A stretch of DNA of 64,000 bases from Sphingopyxis sp. PAMC25046 (lineage in GTDB: Bacteria > Pseudomonadota > Alphaproteobacteria > Sphingomonadales > Sphingomonadaceae): assembly GCF_004795895.1 (NCBI RefSeq), contig NZ_CP039250.1, positions 992,001-1,056,000 on the forward strand. Reading direction: 5' to 3'. Below, piece after piece: positions 8,878 to 17,576 of this stretch (within the stretch, counting starts at the first letter, position 1; the number at the start of each line of letters is the position of its first letter). Under the pieces are notes generated by a model that was not told the DNA's origin, ran no database searches, and saw only the letters and a program-made list of their open reading frames with translations. The position numbers were made by a program, and so were the translations under genes.

Positions 8878-10473
8878 ATGTCGGGCCTGTCGCAAATCGA
8901 TATCATCGTAATCGTCATATACGCCATCGGCATTTTCGGCCTAGCGCAGTGGGTCAGCCGCGAAAAGGCGGGCCATGCCAAGGACACGTCGGACTATTTT
9001 CTCGCGTCGAAATCGCTCCCCTGGTGGGCGATCGGCGCATCGCTGATCGCGGCGAACATCTCGGCGGAGCAGATCGTCGGCATGTCGGGATCGGGCTATG
9101 CGCTCGGTCTCGCGATCGCTTCCTACGAATGGATGGCGGCGCTGACGCTGCTGATCGTCGGCAAATATTTCCTGCCGATCTTCCTTGAAAACAAGATTTA
9201 CACGATGCCGCAGTTCCTTGAGCAGCGGTACGGCAAGACGCTGCCGGTGATCATGGCGGTCTTCTGGATTGCGCTCTATATTTTCGTGAACCTGACCTCG
9301 ATCATCTGGCTCGGGTCGATCGCGGTCAACAAGGTCGCGGGCGTCGATCAGAATGTCGCGCTGATCGTGCTCGGCGCTTTCGCGCTGCTTTATCAGTTGT
9401 ACGGCGGGCTGAAGGCCGTCGCGCTTACCGACATCGTGCAGGTGACCTTGCTTGTCATGGGTGGCCTCATCATCTCCTATCTGACGCTCAACGAAATCAG
9501 CGACGGGCAGGGCGTGCTCGCGGGTTTCTCGATCCTGACCGAGCGCGTTCCAGGCCATTTCGACATGATCCTCGCGCCCGACCACCCCTTCTACAAGGAC
9601 CTGCCAGGCATCGCGGTGCTCGTCGGCGGGATGTGGATCGCGAACCTCAGCTATTGGGGCTTCAACCAATATATCATCCAGCGCGCGCTCGCCGCAAAGG
9701 ACCTTGGCGAAGCGCAGAAGGGTGTGATTTTTGCGGCCTTCCTCAAGCTCTTGATGCCGGTGATCATCGTCCTGCCCGGGATTGCCGCGGTCGTGCTCGC
9801 TCCCGACCTCGCCAAGCCTGACGAGGCGTATCCGACGATGATGCGGCTACTGCCGCCCGGGCTGCTCGGCCTCGTCTTCGCCGCGCTGATCGCCGCGATC
9901 ATTGCCTCGACCGCGAGCAAGATCAATTCAATCGCGACGATCTTCACGCTTGACCTCTATGCCAAGGCGCGCGGCATCTCGAGCGAAGCCGAAAATGAGC
10001 GGCGCGGCGGGCGTGAAAAGCATCTGGTGCTTGTCGGCCGGACAGCGGCGGCGGTAGCGGTGATTATCGCGTTGCTCACCGCGCGTCCGCTGCTCGGCAA
10101 TTCGGATCAGGCTTTTCAGTTCATCCAGGAATTCTCGGGTTTCTTCACGCCGGGTATCACGGTGATCTTCCTGCTCGGCCTGTTCTGGAAAAAGGCGAGC
10201 GAAGCGGGTGCGATCGCCGCCGCGGTTGCCTCGGTAGTTCTTTCCTATGCCTTCAAGGTCGGGATGCCTGACTTCCCCTTCATGAATCGCATGGGGCTCG
10301 TCTTCCTGATCAGCCTTGCGCTCGCAGTGGGGATCAGCCTGATATTCAAGGGCCGCGGCGACGCGAACCGGATCACGATGCAGGGCGTCAGCTTTGCCAC
10401 CCCGACAACCTTCAACGTGGCGGGCGTCGGCGTGATCCTGATCCTCATCGCGCTCTACGCGACCTGGTGGTGA
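8878..10473 (+). CDS. Sodium:solute symporter (SSS family), probable galactose transporter
   Basis: A 531-residue integral inner-membrane protein with about 13-14 hydrophobic segments and the SSS (SLC5) fold. Recognisable parts are the N-terminal YAIGIFGLAQW, SKSLPWWAIGASLIAANISAEQ (sodium/sugar-site region, first broken helix) and YQLYGGLKAVALTD, as in bacterial SGLT-like sugar symporters. Start ATG 8878 has GGGGAGAG upstream. Its stop codon lies within the dgoK start region, so transporter, kinase and aldolase are co-translated. Galactose (or anhydrogalactose) import driven by Na+ is inferred from the operon; the sequence alone does not fix the sugar. Confidence 0.85.
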   Translation: MSGLSQIDIIVIVIYAIGIFGLAQWVSREKAGHAKDTSDYFLASKSLPWWAIGASLIAANISAEQIVGMSGSGYALGLAIASYEWMAALTLLIVGKYFLPIFLENKIYTMPQFLEQRYGKTLPVIMAVFWIALYIFVNLTSIIWLGSIAVNKVAGVDQNVALIVLGAFALLYQLYGGLKAVALTDIVQVTLLVMGGLIISYLTLNEISDGQGVLAGFSILTERVPGHFDMILAPDHPFYKDLPGIAVLVGGMWIANLSYWGFNQYIIQRALAAKDLGEAQKGVIFAAFLKLLMPVIIVLPGIAAVVLAPDLAKPDEAYPTMMRLLPPGLLGLVFAALIAAIIASTASKINSIATIFTLDLYAKARGISSEAENERRGGREKHLVLVGRTAAAVAVIIALLTARPLLGNSDQAFQFIQEFSGFFTPGITVIFLLGLFWKKASEAGAIAAAVASVVLSYAFKVGMPDFPFMNRMGLVFLISLALAVGISLIFKGRGDANRITMQGVSFATPTTFNVAGVGVILILIALYATWW

Positions 10474-11342
10474 GCATCGCGTCCGCCTTCCTGGCCGTCG
10501 ACTGGGGCACGACCAACCGGCGCATATTCCGCTTCGAGGGCGGCGCGGTCGCGCATACCGAGCGCGACGACCGCGGCGCGGCCTCGATCACCGACTTCGC
10601 CGGCGAGGTCGCGGCGATCCGCGAGCGCTTTGGCGACCTGCCGATGTTGCTCGCGGGGATGGTCGGCTCGACCGTCGGCTGGCGCATCGTGCCCTATGTC
10701 GCGGCGCCGGCGGGGATCGACGAGCTGGTGGCCGGGCTCGACTGGATCGATGACCGCACCGCGATCGTGCCCGGAGTATCCTGTTCGGCGAATGGCCGCG
10801 CCGACGTAATGCGCGGCGAAGAGGTGCAGTTGCTCGGTGCCGTCGCGGGCTGGATGGTGCCGCCCGACGCGCTGCTCGCGCAGCCCGGAACCCATTGCAA
10901 ATGGGCGACGATGACGGACGGTCGGATCAGCGGCTTCACGACCGCGATGACCGGCGAGCTATTCGCGCTGCTCCGCGGACACAGCCTGCTCGCGGGGGCG
11001 TTGACAGCCGACGTGACCGATGGCGACGCCTTCCGCGAAGGTCTGGCCGAGGGCGCGCGGCGCGACCTCGCCGCATCGCTGTTCGGCATCCGCGCTTCTT
11101 CGGTGCTCGGCCTTCGCGACGATGCCGATGCAGCGTCCTTCGCGAGCGGGGTGCTGATCGGCAGCGACGTCGCCGCGCGCACGGACGACTGCGCATTCGA
11201 GCAAATCCATATTCTTGCCGACCCCCATCTCGGCAATCTTTACGCCACCGCCGTCGCGGCGACCGGACGCGAGCCGGTGATCGTCGACAGCCACAGCGCC
11301 TTCGCGCGCGGCATCCTTGCTATCGGAGATAAAGCCCTATGA
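10467..11342 (+). CDS. dgoK: 2-keto-3-deoxygalactonate kinase
   Basis: Phosphorylates 2-keto-3-deoxy-D-galactonate at C6 with ATP, in the cytoplasm. The 291-residue protein opens with the DgoK phosphate loop AVDWGTTNRRIF, followed by LAGMVGSTVGW, QPGTHCKWA and TAMTGELFALL, which is the family pattern and length. A GTG start at 10467 (or the adjacent GTG at 10470) overlaps the transporter stop. Its own end overlaps the aldolase start (ATGA). DgoK occurs in galactonate catabolism and also at the end of 3,6-anhydro-D-galactose catabolism, so it does not by itself distinguish the two. Confidence 0.92.
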   Translation: MVSIASAFLAVDWGTTNRRIFRFEGGAVAHTERDDRGAASITDFAGEVAAIRERFGDLPMLLAGMVGSTVGWRIVPYVAAPAGIDELVAGLDWIDDRTAIVPGVSCSANGRADVMRGEEVQLLGAVAGWMVPPDALLAQPGTHCKWATMTDGRISGFTTAMTGELFALLRGHSLLAGALTADVTDGDAFREGLAEGARRDLAASLFGIRASSVLGLRDDADAASFASGVLIGSDVAARTDDCAFEQIHILADPHLGNLYATAVAATGREPVIVDSHSAFARGILAIGDKAL

Positions 11343-11968
11343 CCCACGTTGCTGCCTTCGACGCAGCTTTCGCGCGCTGTCCGCTGATCGCTATCCTGCG
11401 CGGCGTGAATCCGGACGAGGTCGAAGCGATCGGCGAAACGTTGGTCGAGGCGGGCTTCACGCTGATCGAAGTCCCGCTGAATTCGCCCGACCCACTGGAC
11501 AGCATCGGCCGCCTTGCCTGCCGGCTTAAGGGACGCGCGGTCGTCGGCGCCGGCACGGTGCTCACCGCGGCCGATGTAGCGTCAGTCGCTGACATGGGCG
11601 GAACGATGATCATTTCGCCCAACACCAATGTCGACGTTATCGCGGCGGCGGCAGGGGCAGGGCTTGTGTCGCTTCCGGGCTTCGCGACCCCCAGCGAGGC
11701 ATTCGCCGCGCTGACGGCAGGCGCGACGGCGCTGAAGCTCTTTCCCGCCGAGGCCGCCAGCCCTGTGGTGCTCAAGGCGCTGGGTGCGGTGGTTCCGGCG
11801 GGAACGCGCCTGCTGCCGGTCGGCGGCATCGCGCCAGACAATATGGCGCCATGGCTCGCCGCCGGCGCGGCGGGCTTCGGCCTCGGATCGGCGCTCTACA
11901 AGCCGGGCATGGCGGCGGCTGAGGTTGGCGATCGCGCGCGCGCCTTCGTCGCGGCGCTCGGCCAATAA
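11339..11968 (+). CDS. dgoA: 2-keto-3-deoxy-6-phosphogalactonate aldolase
   Basis: Cleaves KDPGal to pyruvate and D-glyceraldehyde 3-phosphate. The 209-residue class I aldolase has AILRGVNPDE, a strand ending in EVPLNSPDP (the PLNSP form typical of DgoA rather than Eda), VGAGTVLT, ISPNTNVDV, LPGFATPSEA and ALKLFPAE with the Schiff-base lysine. It ends with LPVGGIAPDN. It is coupled to dgoK by ATGA. This completes a full De Ley-Doudoroff set within about 9 kb. Confidence 0.93.
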   Translation: MTHVAAFDAAFARCPLIAILRGVNPDEVEAIGETLVEAGFTLIEVPLNSPDPLDSIGRLACRLKGRAVVGAGTVLTAADVASVADMGGTMIISPNTNVDVIAAAAGAGLVSLPGFATPSEAFAALTAGATALKLFPAEAASPVVLKALGAVVPAGTRLLPVGGIAPDNMAPWLAAGAAGFGLGSALYKPGMAAAEVGDRARAFVAALGQ

Positions 11969-11994
11969 AAATCTTATAATCTGGGAGATTTCCG

Positions 11995-13419
11995 ATGTCT
12001 AAATTCAACCGGCGCAATCTGGTGCTTGCGTCGAGCATCTTTGCCTTCTCGTTCGCGTCCGCTGCCCCCGGCCAAGCGCAAGGCGATGCGGCGCAGCCGG
12101 CCAACAAGCCCAATATCGTGATCTTCCTCGCCGACGATCTGAGCTACGCCGACGTCCCGCTCGGCGGCGATGGCAATGTCCGGACCCCCGCGCTGCAGCG
12201 CCTCGCGTCCGAGGGCATGTCGTTCGATCGTGCCTTTGTCGCTTCGCCGGCGTGCGCGCCCAGCCGCGCTGCGCTGCTGACTGGGATGATGCCCGCGCGT
12301 AACGGGGCGGAAGCGAACCACGACCGCGCCAACGCCGCGATCCGCAAGCTGCCTTCCTACCTGCAGGAGCAGGGCTATGAGGTCGTCGCTTTCGGCAAGG
12401 TCGCGCATTACCAGCATACGGGCACATACGGGTTCGATTATTATGCGAACGATACCTTCCACGATCACAAGGGCATTCCCGCCGCGGCCGAGTGGTTGAA
12501 GGCGCGCAAGGACAAGCGCCCGCTCGTGCTGTTCGTCGGTACCAACTGGCCGCATGTGCCGTGGCCGCGAACGACCGAGGGCTATGATCCCGACGCGATG
12601 AAACTGCCGCCAAAGACGGTCGATACGCCGATCACCCGCGATGCGCGCGCGCGTTTCTACGCCGCGGTCACGCGGATGGACCAGGATCTCGCCTCGACGA
12701 TGGACGCTGTCGATGCGGTGTTGGGGAAGGACACGTTCGTCCTTTATTCGACTGACCATGGCACGCAGTGGCCGTTCGGAAAATGGAATCTCTATGACAC
12801 CGGCACGCGCGTGCCGATGGTCGTGCGCTGGAACGGCCATGTAAAGGCTGGAACCCGCACCGATGCGATGGTCAGTTGGGTCGATGTCCTGCCGACGCTG
12901 GTCGAGCTCGCCGGTGGCAAGAAGCCGCAAGGTATCGATGGTCTGTCCTTCGCCAACCTGTTCGGAGCCGGCAAGGAGTCTGCGGGACGGAAGGAGATTT
13001 TCACGACGCACAACAATGACGGCCGGGTCAATGTCTATCCTATGCGCAGCATCCGCACCGACCGCTGGAAATATATCGAGAATCTGCACCCCGACTGGAC
13101 CTATACGACGCACATCGATCTGAAGGTGAAGCGCACAGACTCGGGCGCCTATTTCCCTTCGTGGCGCGAAGCGGCGGACAAGGATTCCGCCGCCAAGGCG
13201 ATCGTCGACAGCTATTACAAGCGGCCCGCCGAGGAATTATATGACCTTAAGGCGGACCCAGACGAAAAGATAAACCTTGCCGGCGACCCGCGTTATGCCA
13301 AGCAATTGACGGATCTGCGCCGCCGCCTCGCCGCTTGGCGCAAGGCACAGGGCGATAGCGGGACCGTGCCCGTGAAGCCCCGTTTCGAACGCGGCCCGAT
13401 GAGCGGCGAGGGCGACTGA
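11995..13419 (+). CDS. Secreted sulfatase, SGSH-like (S1_8-like)
   Basis: A 474-residue type I sulfatase with a signal peptide (ending near APGQAQG). The formylglycine core is ACAPSRAALLTG, with Cys87 to be converted to formylglycine by the linked FGE. Calcium-site and active-site features include NIVIFLADDLSYAD, AFGKVAHYQH, FVGTNWPHVPWP and YSTDHGTQWPFGKW. The TNWPHVPW and DHGTQWPFGK features resemble heparan N-sulfoglucosamine sulfohydrolase-type enzymes (SulfAtlas S1_8), but substrate cannot be read from this. It follows dgoA by about 26 bases with GGGAGA at the start, so it belongs to the same transcript. Acts in the periplasm or at the cell surface. Confidence 0.88.
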   Translation: MSKFNRRNLVLASSIFAFSFASAAPGQAQGDAAQPANKPNIVIFLADDLSYADVPLGGDGNVRTPALQRLASEGMSFDRAFVASPACAPSRAALLTGMMPARNGAEANHDRANAAIRKLPSYLQEQGYEVVAFGKVAHYQHTGTYGFDYYANDTFHDHKGIPAAAEWLKARKDKRPLVLFVGTNWPHVPWPRTTEGYDPDAMKLPPKTVDTPITRDARARFYAAVTRMDQDLASTMDAVDAVLGKDTFVLYSTDHGTQWPFGKWNLYDTGTRVPMVVRWNGHVKAGTRTDAMVSWVDVLPTLVELAGGKKPQGIDGLSFANLFGAGKESAGRKEIFTTHNNDGRVNVYPMRSIRTDRWKYIENLHPDWTYTTHIDLKVKRTDSGAYFPSWREAADKDSAAKAIVDSYYKRPAEELYDLKADPDEKINLAGDPRYAKQLTDLRRRLAAWRKAQGDSGTVPVKPRFERGPMSGEGD

Positions 13420-13450
13420 GCGCCATTTCCGATCTATCGGACAAGATGAT

Positions 13451-13483
13451 GCGCCGGAGCCCGACTCCGGCGCGTTTTCTTTT
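13451..13483 (+). terminator. Terminator after the sulfatase
   Basis: GCGCCGGAG (13451-13459) and CTCCGGCGC (13465-13473) form a perfect 9-bp stem, followed by GTTTTCTTTT. It ends the transporter-dgoK-dgoA-sulfatase transcript and separates it from the receptor gene. Confidence 0.85.
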
Positions 13484-13536
13484 ATTGCGGCCGCTTTTCG
13501 ATATCCATGCATTGCTCTATTCTCCGTTTTATATTA

Positions 13537-13551
13537 TTTATCGTTTAAGAA
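13537..13551 (+). promoter_or_regulatory. Candidate shared operator, site C
   Basis: ATTTATCGTTTAAGA lies in the AT-rich leader of the first TonB-dependent receptor, 60 bases before its ATG. It shares the ATTTATCGT half exactly with the site at 21733-21747. Confidence 0.5.
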
Positions 13552-13610
13552 TCGCTCCGAGATCGGAGTTGGTGACGAGCGCGCGAAACGCGTCGAACAG
13601 GGAGAGGGTT

Positions 13611-16409
13611 ATGCGTAAAATTTTGTTGGCCGCCGTGTCGGCGACCGCCGTGTTGGTTTCGATGCCGGCGGTTGCTCAGGATACAGCGGCGCCAGCCGCG
13701 CAGGATTCGGCCCAGCAAGCGGAAAGCACCGATGGCGATATTGTCGTCACCGGCGTGCGCCAGTCGCTAGAACGCGCGGCGGAGGTGAAGCGCAACGCGA
13801 CACAGGTCGTCGATTCGATCGTCGCGACCGACATCGGGAAATTGCCGGACCCTACCGTCGCGGCAGCGCTGCAGCGCGTTCCCGGCATTCAGGTCCAGAA
13901 CGACCGCAACAACGAACTGTCGACCGTCCGCATCCGCGGCCTCACCGACATATTGACTACGGTGAATGGGCGCGAGGTGGTGACCACGACGGGGCGCGGC
14001 TTCGACTTGCAGGATGTGCCCGCCGAGGCGCTCGCCCGGATCGACGCCTTCAAGTCACAGACCGCCGACCAGATCGAAGGCGGGGTCGCCGGCGCGCTCG
14101 ACCTGCGGCTCAATCGCCCCTTCAGCTTCCGCGATCCGACGTTGGTCCTGACCGCCCGCCAGAATTATGCGACGACCGCCGATGCGAGCAATCCGCAGTT
14201 CGGCGCGCTCGCCGCCGCCAAGACCGATTCGTCGATCGGCGAGATCGGCGCGCTGGTCAATGTAACCTATTCGCAGGCCGAGAATATCCGCAGCGTTACC
14301 AATCTGGGCGAACGCCGCTTCGTCTCGGGGACGCCGTTTGGCACCGCCGATATCATGATGCCCCAGGTGCTGCGCAACATGCCCGACGTCGGCGACATCA
14401 AGCGCTTTCAGGCCAATGCCGCGCTGCAATGGCAGGCGACCCCGTCGCTGCAATTCTATGCTGACGGCCTTTATACCTATTTCAACAGCACCACGGGCTT
14501 CGCCGGTTTCAACCCCCAGCCTTTCACCAACAATTCGCAGATCGCCGAGGTTACCCTCAGCAATTATTGCATCGACGCGCGCGTCAACGCCGCCGGGACC
14601 AACCCGCAGATCGTCAACAATGCCGACGGGACGCAGACGCTTCAGCCCGCGACCGTCAGAACGATGTGCGAGCCGACGAGCGCGCGTTTCAACAATGTCG
14701 TGATCAACCAGAACAGTTCGTCCGAAGAGGTCACGCAGCGGAACAAGATGGTCGCTGGCGGCCTGATCTTCGAACAGGATCGCGGCGTGCTCAAGGTCGA
14801 TGTCGCTTATCAGACGTCGCGCTCGGTGACGGAGAATTTCAACGCCGAGATCGGGCAGCGCGTCCCGACGGTATTCGTCGAATTCAACGACGACAACGGT
14901 CCTTCGTTCACCATCGACCCGTCGATCCCGCTCAGCTCCGAAAATGTTTCGCTGCGCAATTCGATCAACCAGAATTTCTCGACGGGCAAAGGCAGCCTGT
15001 TCCAGGCGCGCATGGACAGCGAATATGAACTCGACGGCATCCTGACGAAGCTTCGCGGCGGTCTGCGTTATGCCAAGCGCGAGGCACGGTTTCAGGAAGT
15101 TCGCCAGACCAACACGGTGCAGTCGATCGGCTTCGGCAATATCGGCACGCCGTCGGAGCCGAATGCGCGGCTGATTTCTTCGCTGCCGCTGTCGCCCGAC
15201 TTCCTGGGCGTGATCGGCGTCGCGCCGCGACTGAACGGCGGTCAGGCGTTTCTCGGCGTGAATCCCGCCTACCTGCGGTCCGAACGCGGCCGGAACGAAC
15301 TGCGCGATCTGTTCGGCCTCCCCCTCGAGGCGCCGCCCTACGATCCGACCAAGGAGTTCAACGCCAGCGAGGAAACCCTGGCCGCCTATCTGGAGGGCGG
15401 CTATGAAATCCCGATCGGCGCGCTCACTCTCGACGGCGTGGTCGGCACGCGCGTCGTCAAGACCGATCGCACTATCTCGGGCTTCGAGCGCGTCGGGGGC
15501 AGCGATGCCTTCAGCCCGATCGTCGCCAAGCGATCGGACGTCGATATCCTGCCGTCGGCCACCGCGCGCCTGAAATTCCCTGGCTCGTTCCAGACCCGCC
15601 TGACCTATTCGCGGTCGATGCGGCGTCCCGATTTCGGTTCGCTCAACCCTGCGGAATCGCTCACCGTCGTCGGCAACGTCTTCCTGATCAACAATGGCAC
15701 GCGCGGAAACCCCGACCTGCGCCCGCAGAAATCGGACAGCATCGATCTGACCGCCGAATATTATTTCGACAGCGGTTATGTCGCGGTCACCGGCTATTAC
15801 CGGTCGATCAAGGACCGCGTCGTGACGGCAAACCGGCAGGAAGAGATCGGGGGCGAAAATTACCTGATCTCCACCCCGCGTAACGTCGGGTCGGTCGACC
15901 TCAAGGGTATCGAGGTCAGCGCGCAATATTTCTTCGACTTCCTGCCGGGAGCGCTGTCGGGTTTCGGCGTGCAGGGCGCGTTCACGCTTGCTGATTCGAA
16001 GATCAAGGGCGACGACACGCTCGCGGGCAATCCGCTGGTGGGCGTCTCCAAATATAATTACACCGCTGGGCTGCTCTATGACAAAAAGGGCCTGAGCGGA
16101 CGCCTGATCTGGACCTTCCGGTCAAAATATATCAACGGCGACAACACCGGCGGTGTCGCGGTGCGACCCTATGATGAGAGTCGGCCGGTTCAGGATCCCT
16201 ATATCCCGGTGTTCCTAAGCTATGTTCGTCCTGCTGGCCGTCTCGACTTTAGCATCGGTTATGACGTGACCGACGCACTGCGGCTCGACATCGGCGGTAC
16301 CAACATCCTGCGTAACAAGACATCGACATATTGGGGCGACAAGCGGGTCGTGTTTGCGCTGCAGGGTGACGAAACAGTTTATAGCATCGGCGCCCGCGTG
16401 AAATTCTGA
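13611..16409 (+). CDS. TonB-dependent outer-membrane receptor, carbohydrate type (paralogue 1)
   Basis: About 932 residues, imports oligosaccharide fragments across the outer membrane using TonB energy. It has a signal peptide (ILLAAVSATAVLVSMPAVAQ), a TonB box-like DIVVTGVRQSLERA, and a plug with DIGKLPDPTVAAALQRVPG and RIRGL. A long 22-strand barrel ends in YSIGARVKF with a terminal Phe. The plug start with a polar helix after VTGVRQSL is the form common in sphingomonad and Caulobacter polysaccharide-utilisation receptors. ATG 13611 has GGAGAGGG upstream; the open frame continues further but through the operator region. Followed after 16 bases by a GH43 gene. Clearly homologous to the receptor at 29743-32559. 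Confidence 0.93.
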   Translation: MRKILLAAVSATAVLVSMPAVAQDTAAPAAQDSAQQAESTDGDIVVTGVRQSLERAAEVKRNATQVVDSIVATDIGKLPDPTVAAALQRVPGIQVQNDRNNELSTVRIRGLTDILTTVNGREVVTTTGRGFDLQDVPAEALARIDAFKSQTADQIEGGVAGALDLRLNRPFSFRDPTLVLTARQNYATTADASNPQFGALAAAKTDSSIGEIGALVNVTYSQAENIRSVTNLGERRFVSGTPFGTADIMMPQVLRNMPDVGDIKRFQANAALQWQATPSLQFYADGLYTYFNSTTGFAGFNPQPFTNNSQIAEVTLSNYCIDARVNAAGTNPQIVNNADGTQTLQPATVRTMCEPTSARFNNVVINQNSSSEEVTQRNKMVAGGLIFEQDRGVLKVDVAYQTSRSVTENFNAEIGQRVPTVFVEFNDDNGPSFTIDPSIPLSSENVSLRNSINQNFSTGKGSLFQARMDSEYELDGILTKLRGGLRYAKREARFQEVRQTNTVQSIGFGNIGTPSEPNARLISSLPLSPDFLGVIGVAPRLNGGQAFLGVNPAYLRSERGRNELRDLFGLPLEAPPYDPTKEFNASEETLAAYLEGGYEIPIGALTLDGVVGTRVVKTDRTISGFERVGGSDAFSPIVAKRSDVDILPSATARLKFPGSFQTRLTYSRSMRRPDFGSLNPAESLTVVGNVFLINNGTRGNPDLRPQKSDSIDLTAEYYFDSGYVAVTGYYRSIKDRVVTANRQEEIGGENYLISTPRNVGSVDLKGIEVSAQYFFDFLPGALSGFGVQGAFTLADSKIKGDDTLAGNPLVGVSKYNYTAGLLYDKKGLSGRLIWTFRSKYINGDNTGGVAVRPYDESRPVQDPYIPVFLSYVRPAGRLDFSIGYDVTDALRLDIGGTNILRNKTSTYWGDKRVVFALQGDETVYSIGARVKF

Positions 16410-16425
16410 GCTGACGAGGAAATGG

Positions 16426-17508
16426 ATGAAGGTCGCATATAAGAAGGGGGCGGCGGGTTCGATCCGCCGCCCCAAAAATGGACTCGTTCGGCGGCCGGCG
16501 GCGTTGCTCGCGGTGCTGATGTCGGTGACGGTGCTAGCCGGACCGGGCGGTGCGGAGGCGCCAGCCACAGCGACCTTCACCAATCCGCTGCTGACCTCGG
16601 GGCCCGATCCGTGGATCACGCAGGTGGGGGGCATCTATTATTACACACATACGCTGGGCAACCGCGTGATGCTCTGGCGGACCGACAATATCGCCGACCT
16701 CGCAATTGCCGAGAAGCGCGTCGTGTGGACGCCGCCCGCCAAGGGGCCGAACGCGCACAGCATCTGGGCGCCCGAACTCCACCGTCTCGACGGCAAATGG
16801 TATCTCTATTATTCGGCGACCGCGAGGGGCTTCAAGGACGATGCGCACCGCGCGGTCTTCGTCCTCGAGAATACGGGCGCCGATCCGATGCGGGGCGAAT
16901 GGGTCGATCGAGGTCGGGTGAACACGGCGCGCGCGGGTATCGACGGGACCGTTTTCGAACATGGCGGCAAACGCTATTTCGCTTACTCACCCTATATCGG
17001 TTCCGACAGCGGCTTGGCGGTCGCGGAAATGGCCAATCCCTGGACGCTCACCGGACCCGAAAACGTAATCGCGATGCCCGACAAGGTCTGGGAAAAGCAG
17101 GGCGGGCGCCAGATCCTCGAAGGCCCCGAATTCTTGCGGGGGCCGAAGGGCGACCTGTTCCTGACCTATTCGGCAAGCGCGTGCTGGTCCGACGATTATT
17201 CGCTGGGCCTGCTTCACGCACCGGCGGGATCGAACGTGCTCGATCCCAAAGTCTGGACCAAGGCTGCCCAGCCGGTTTTCAAGAGCGCGAACGGCGTCTA
17301 TGCGACGGGGCACAACGGTTTTTTCACCTCCCCCGACGGCAAGGAAAGCTGGATCATCTATCACGCCAACCCGGGGCCGGGGATGAAATGTACACCCGCG
17401 CGCGCGCCGCATATCCAGCGTTTCGGGTGGAGCGAGGCGGGGTGGCCCGAGTTCGGCGAGCCGGTTGCCAGCGACACGCCGCTTCCGGTGCCGTCGCGCG
17501 GGCGCTGA
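16426..17508 (+). CDS. Secreted GH43-family glycoside hydrolase
   Basis: A 360-residue single-domain GH43 five-bladed propeller with an N-terminal signal or anchor segment (PAALLAVLMSVTVLAGPGG). The catalytic set is visible: Asp in SGPDPWI (general base), Asp in GIDGTVF (pKa modulator) and Glu in ILEGPEFL (general acid). SIWAPELH and GHNGFFTSPDG resemble exo-alpha-L-arabinofuranosidase branches of GH43 (the subfamily 26 style), so arabinofuranose release is the first guess. In this galactose-centred locus another pentose-like or galactofuranose linkage is possible. Cotranscribed with the receptor. Confidence 0.85.
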   Translation: MKVAYKKGAAGSIRRPKNGLVRRPAALLAVLMSVTVLAGPGGAEAPATATFTNPLLTSGPDPWITQVGGIYYYTHTLGNRVMLWRTDNIADLAIAEKRVVWTPPAKGPNAHSIWAPELHRLDGKWYLYYSATARGFKDDAHRAVFVLENTGADPMRGEWVDRGRVNTARAGIDGTVFEHGGKRYFAYSPYIGSDSGLAVAEMANPWTLTGPENVIAMPDKVWEKQGGRQILEGPEFLRGPKGDLFLTYSASACWSDDYSLGLLHAPAGSNVLDPKVWTKAAQPVFKSANGVYATGHNGFFTSPDGKESWIIYHANPGPGMKCTPARAPHIQRFGWSEAGWPEFGEPVASDTPLPVPSRGR

Positions 17509-17532
17509 CCGACTTTCTTCGTGACGAACAAA

Positions 17533-17560
17533 AAGGCCGCGGGGTCACCGCGGCCTTTTC
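17533..17560. terminator. Bidirectional terminator between converging operons
   Basis: AAGGCCGCGG (17533-17542) and CCGCGGCCTT (17548-17557) form a perfect 10-bp stem. It is flanked by an A-run on the left and a T-run on the right, so it can end both the receptor-GH43 transcript and the converging sulfatase transcript. Confidence 0.88.
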
Positions 17561-17576
17561 TTTGCTCGGATCCTGC

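Noticed and set aside
14055..15926. Antisense open frame over the first TonB receptor
   Set aside because: Typical GC-rich shadow; the receptor frame has all plug and barrel motifs.
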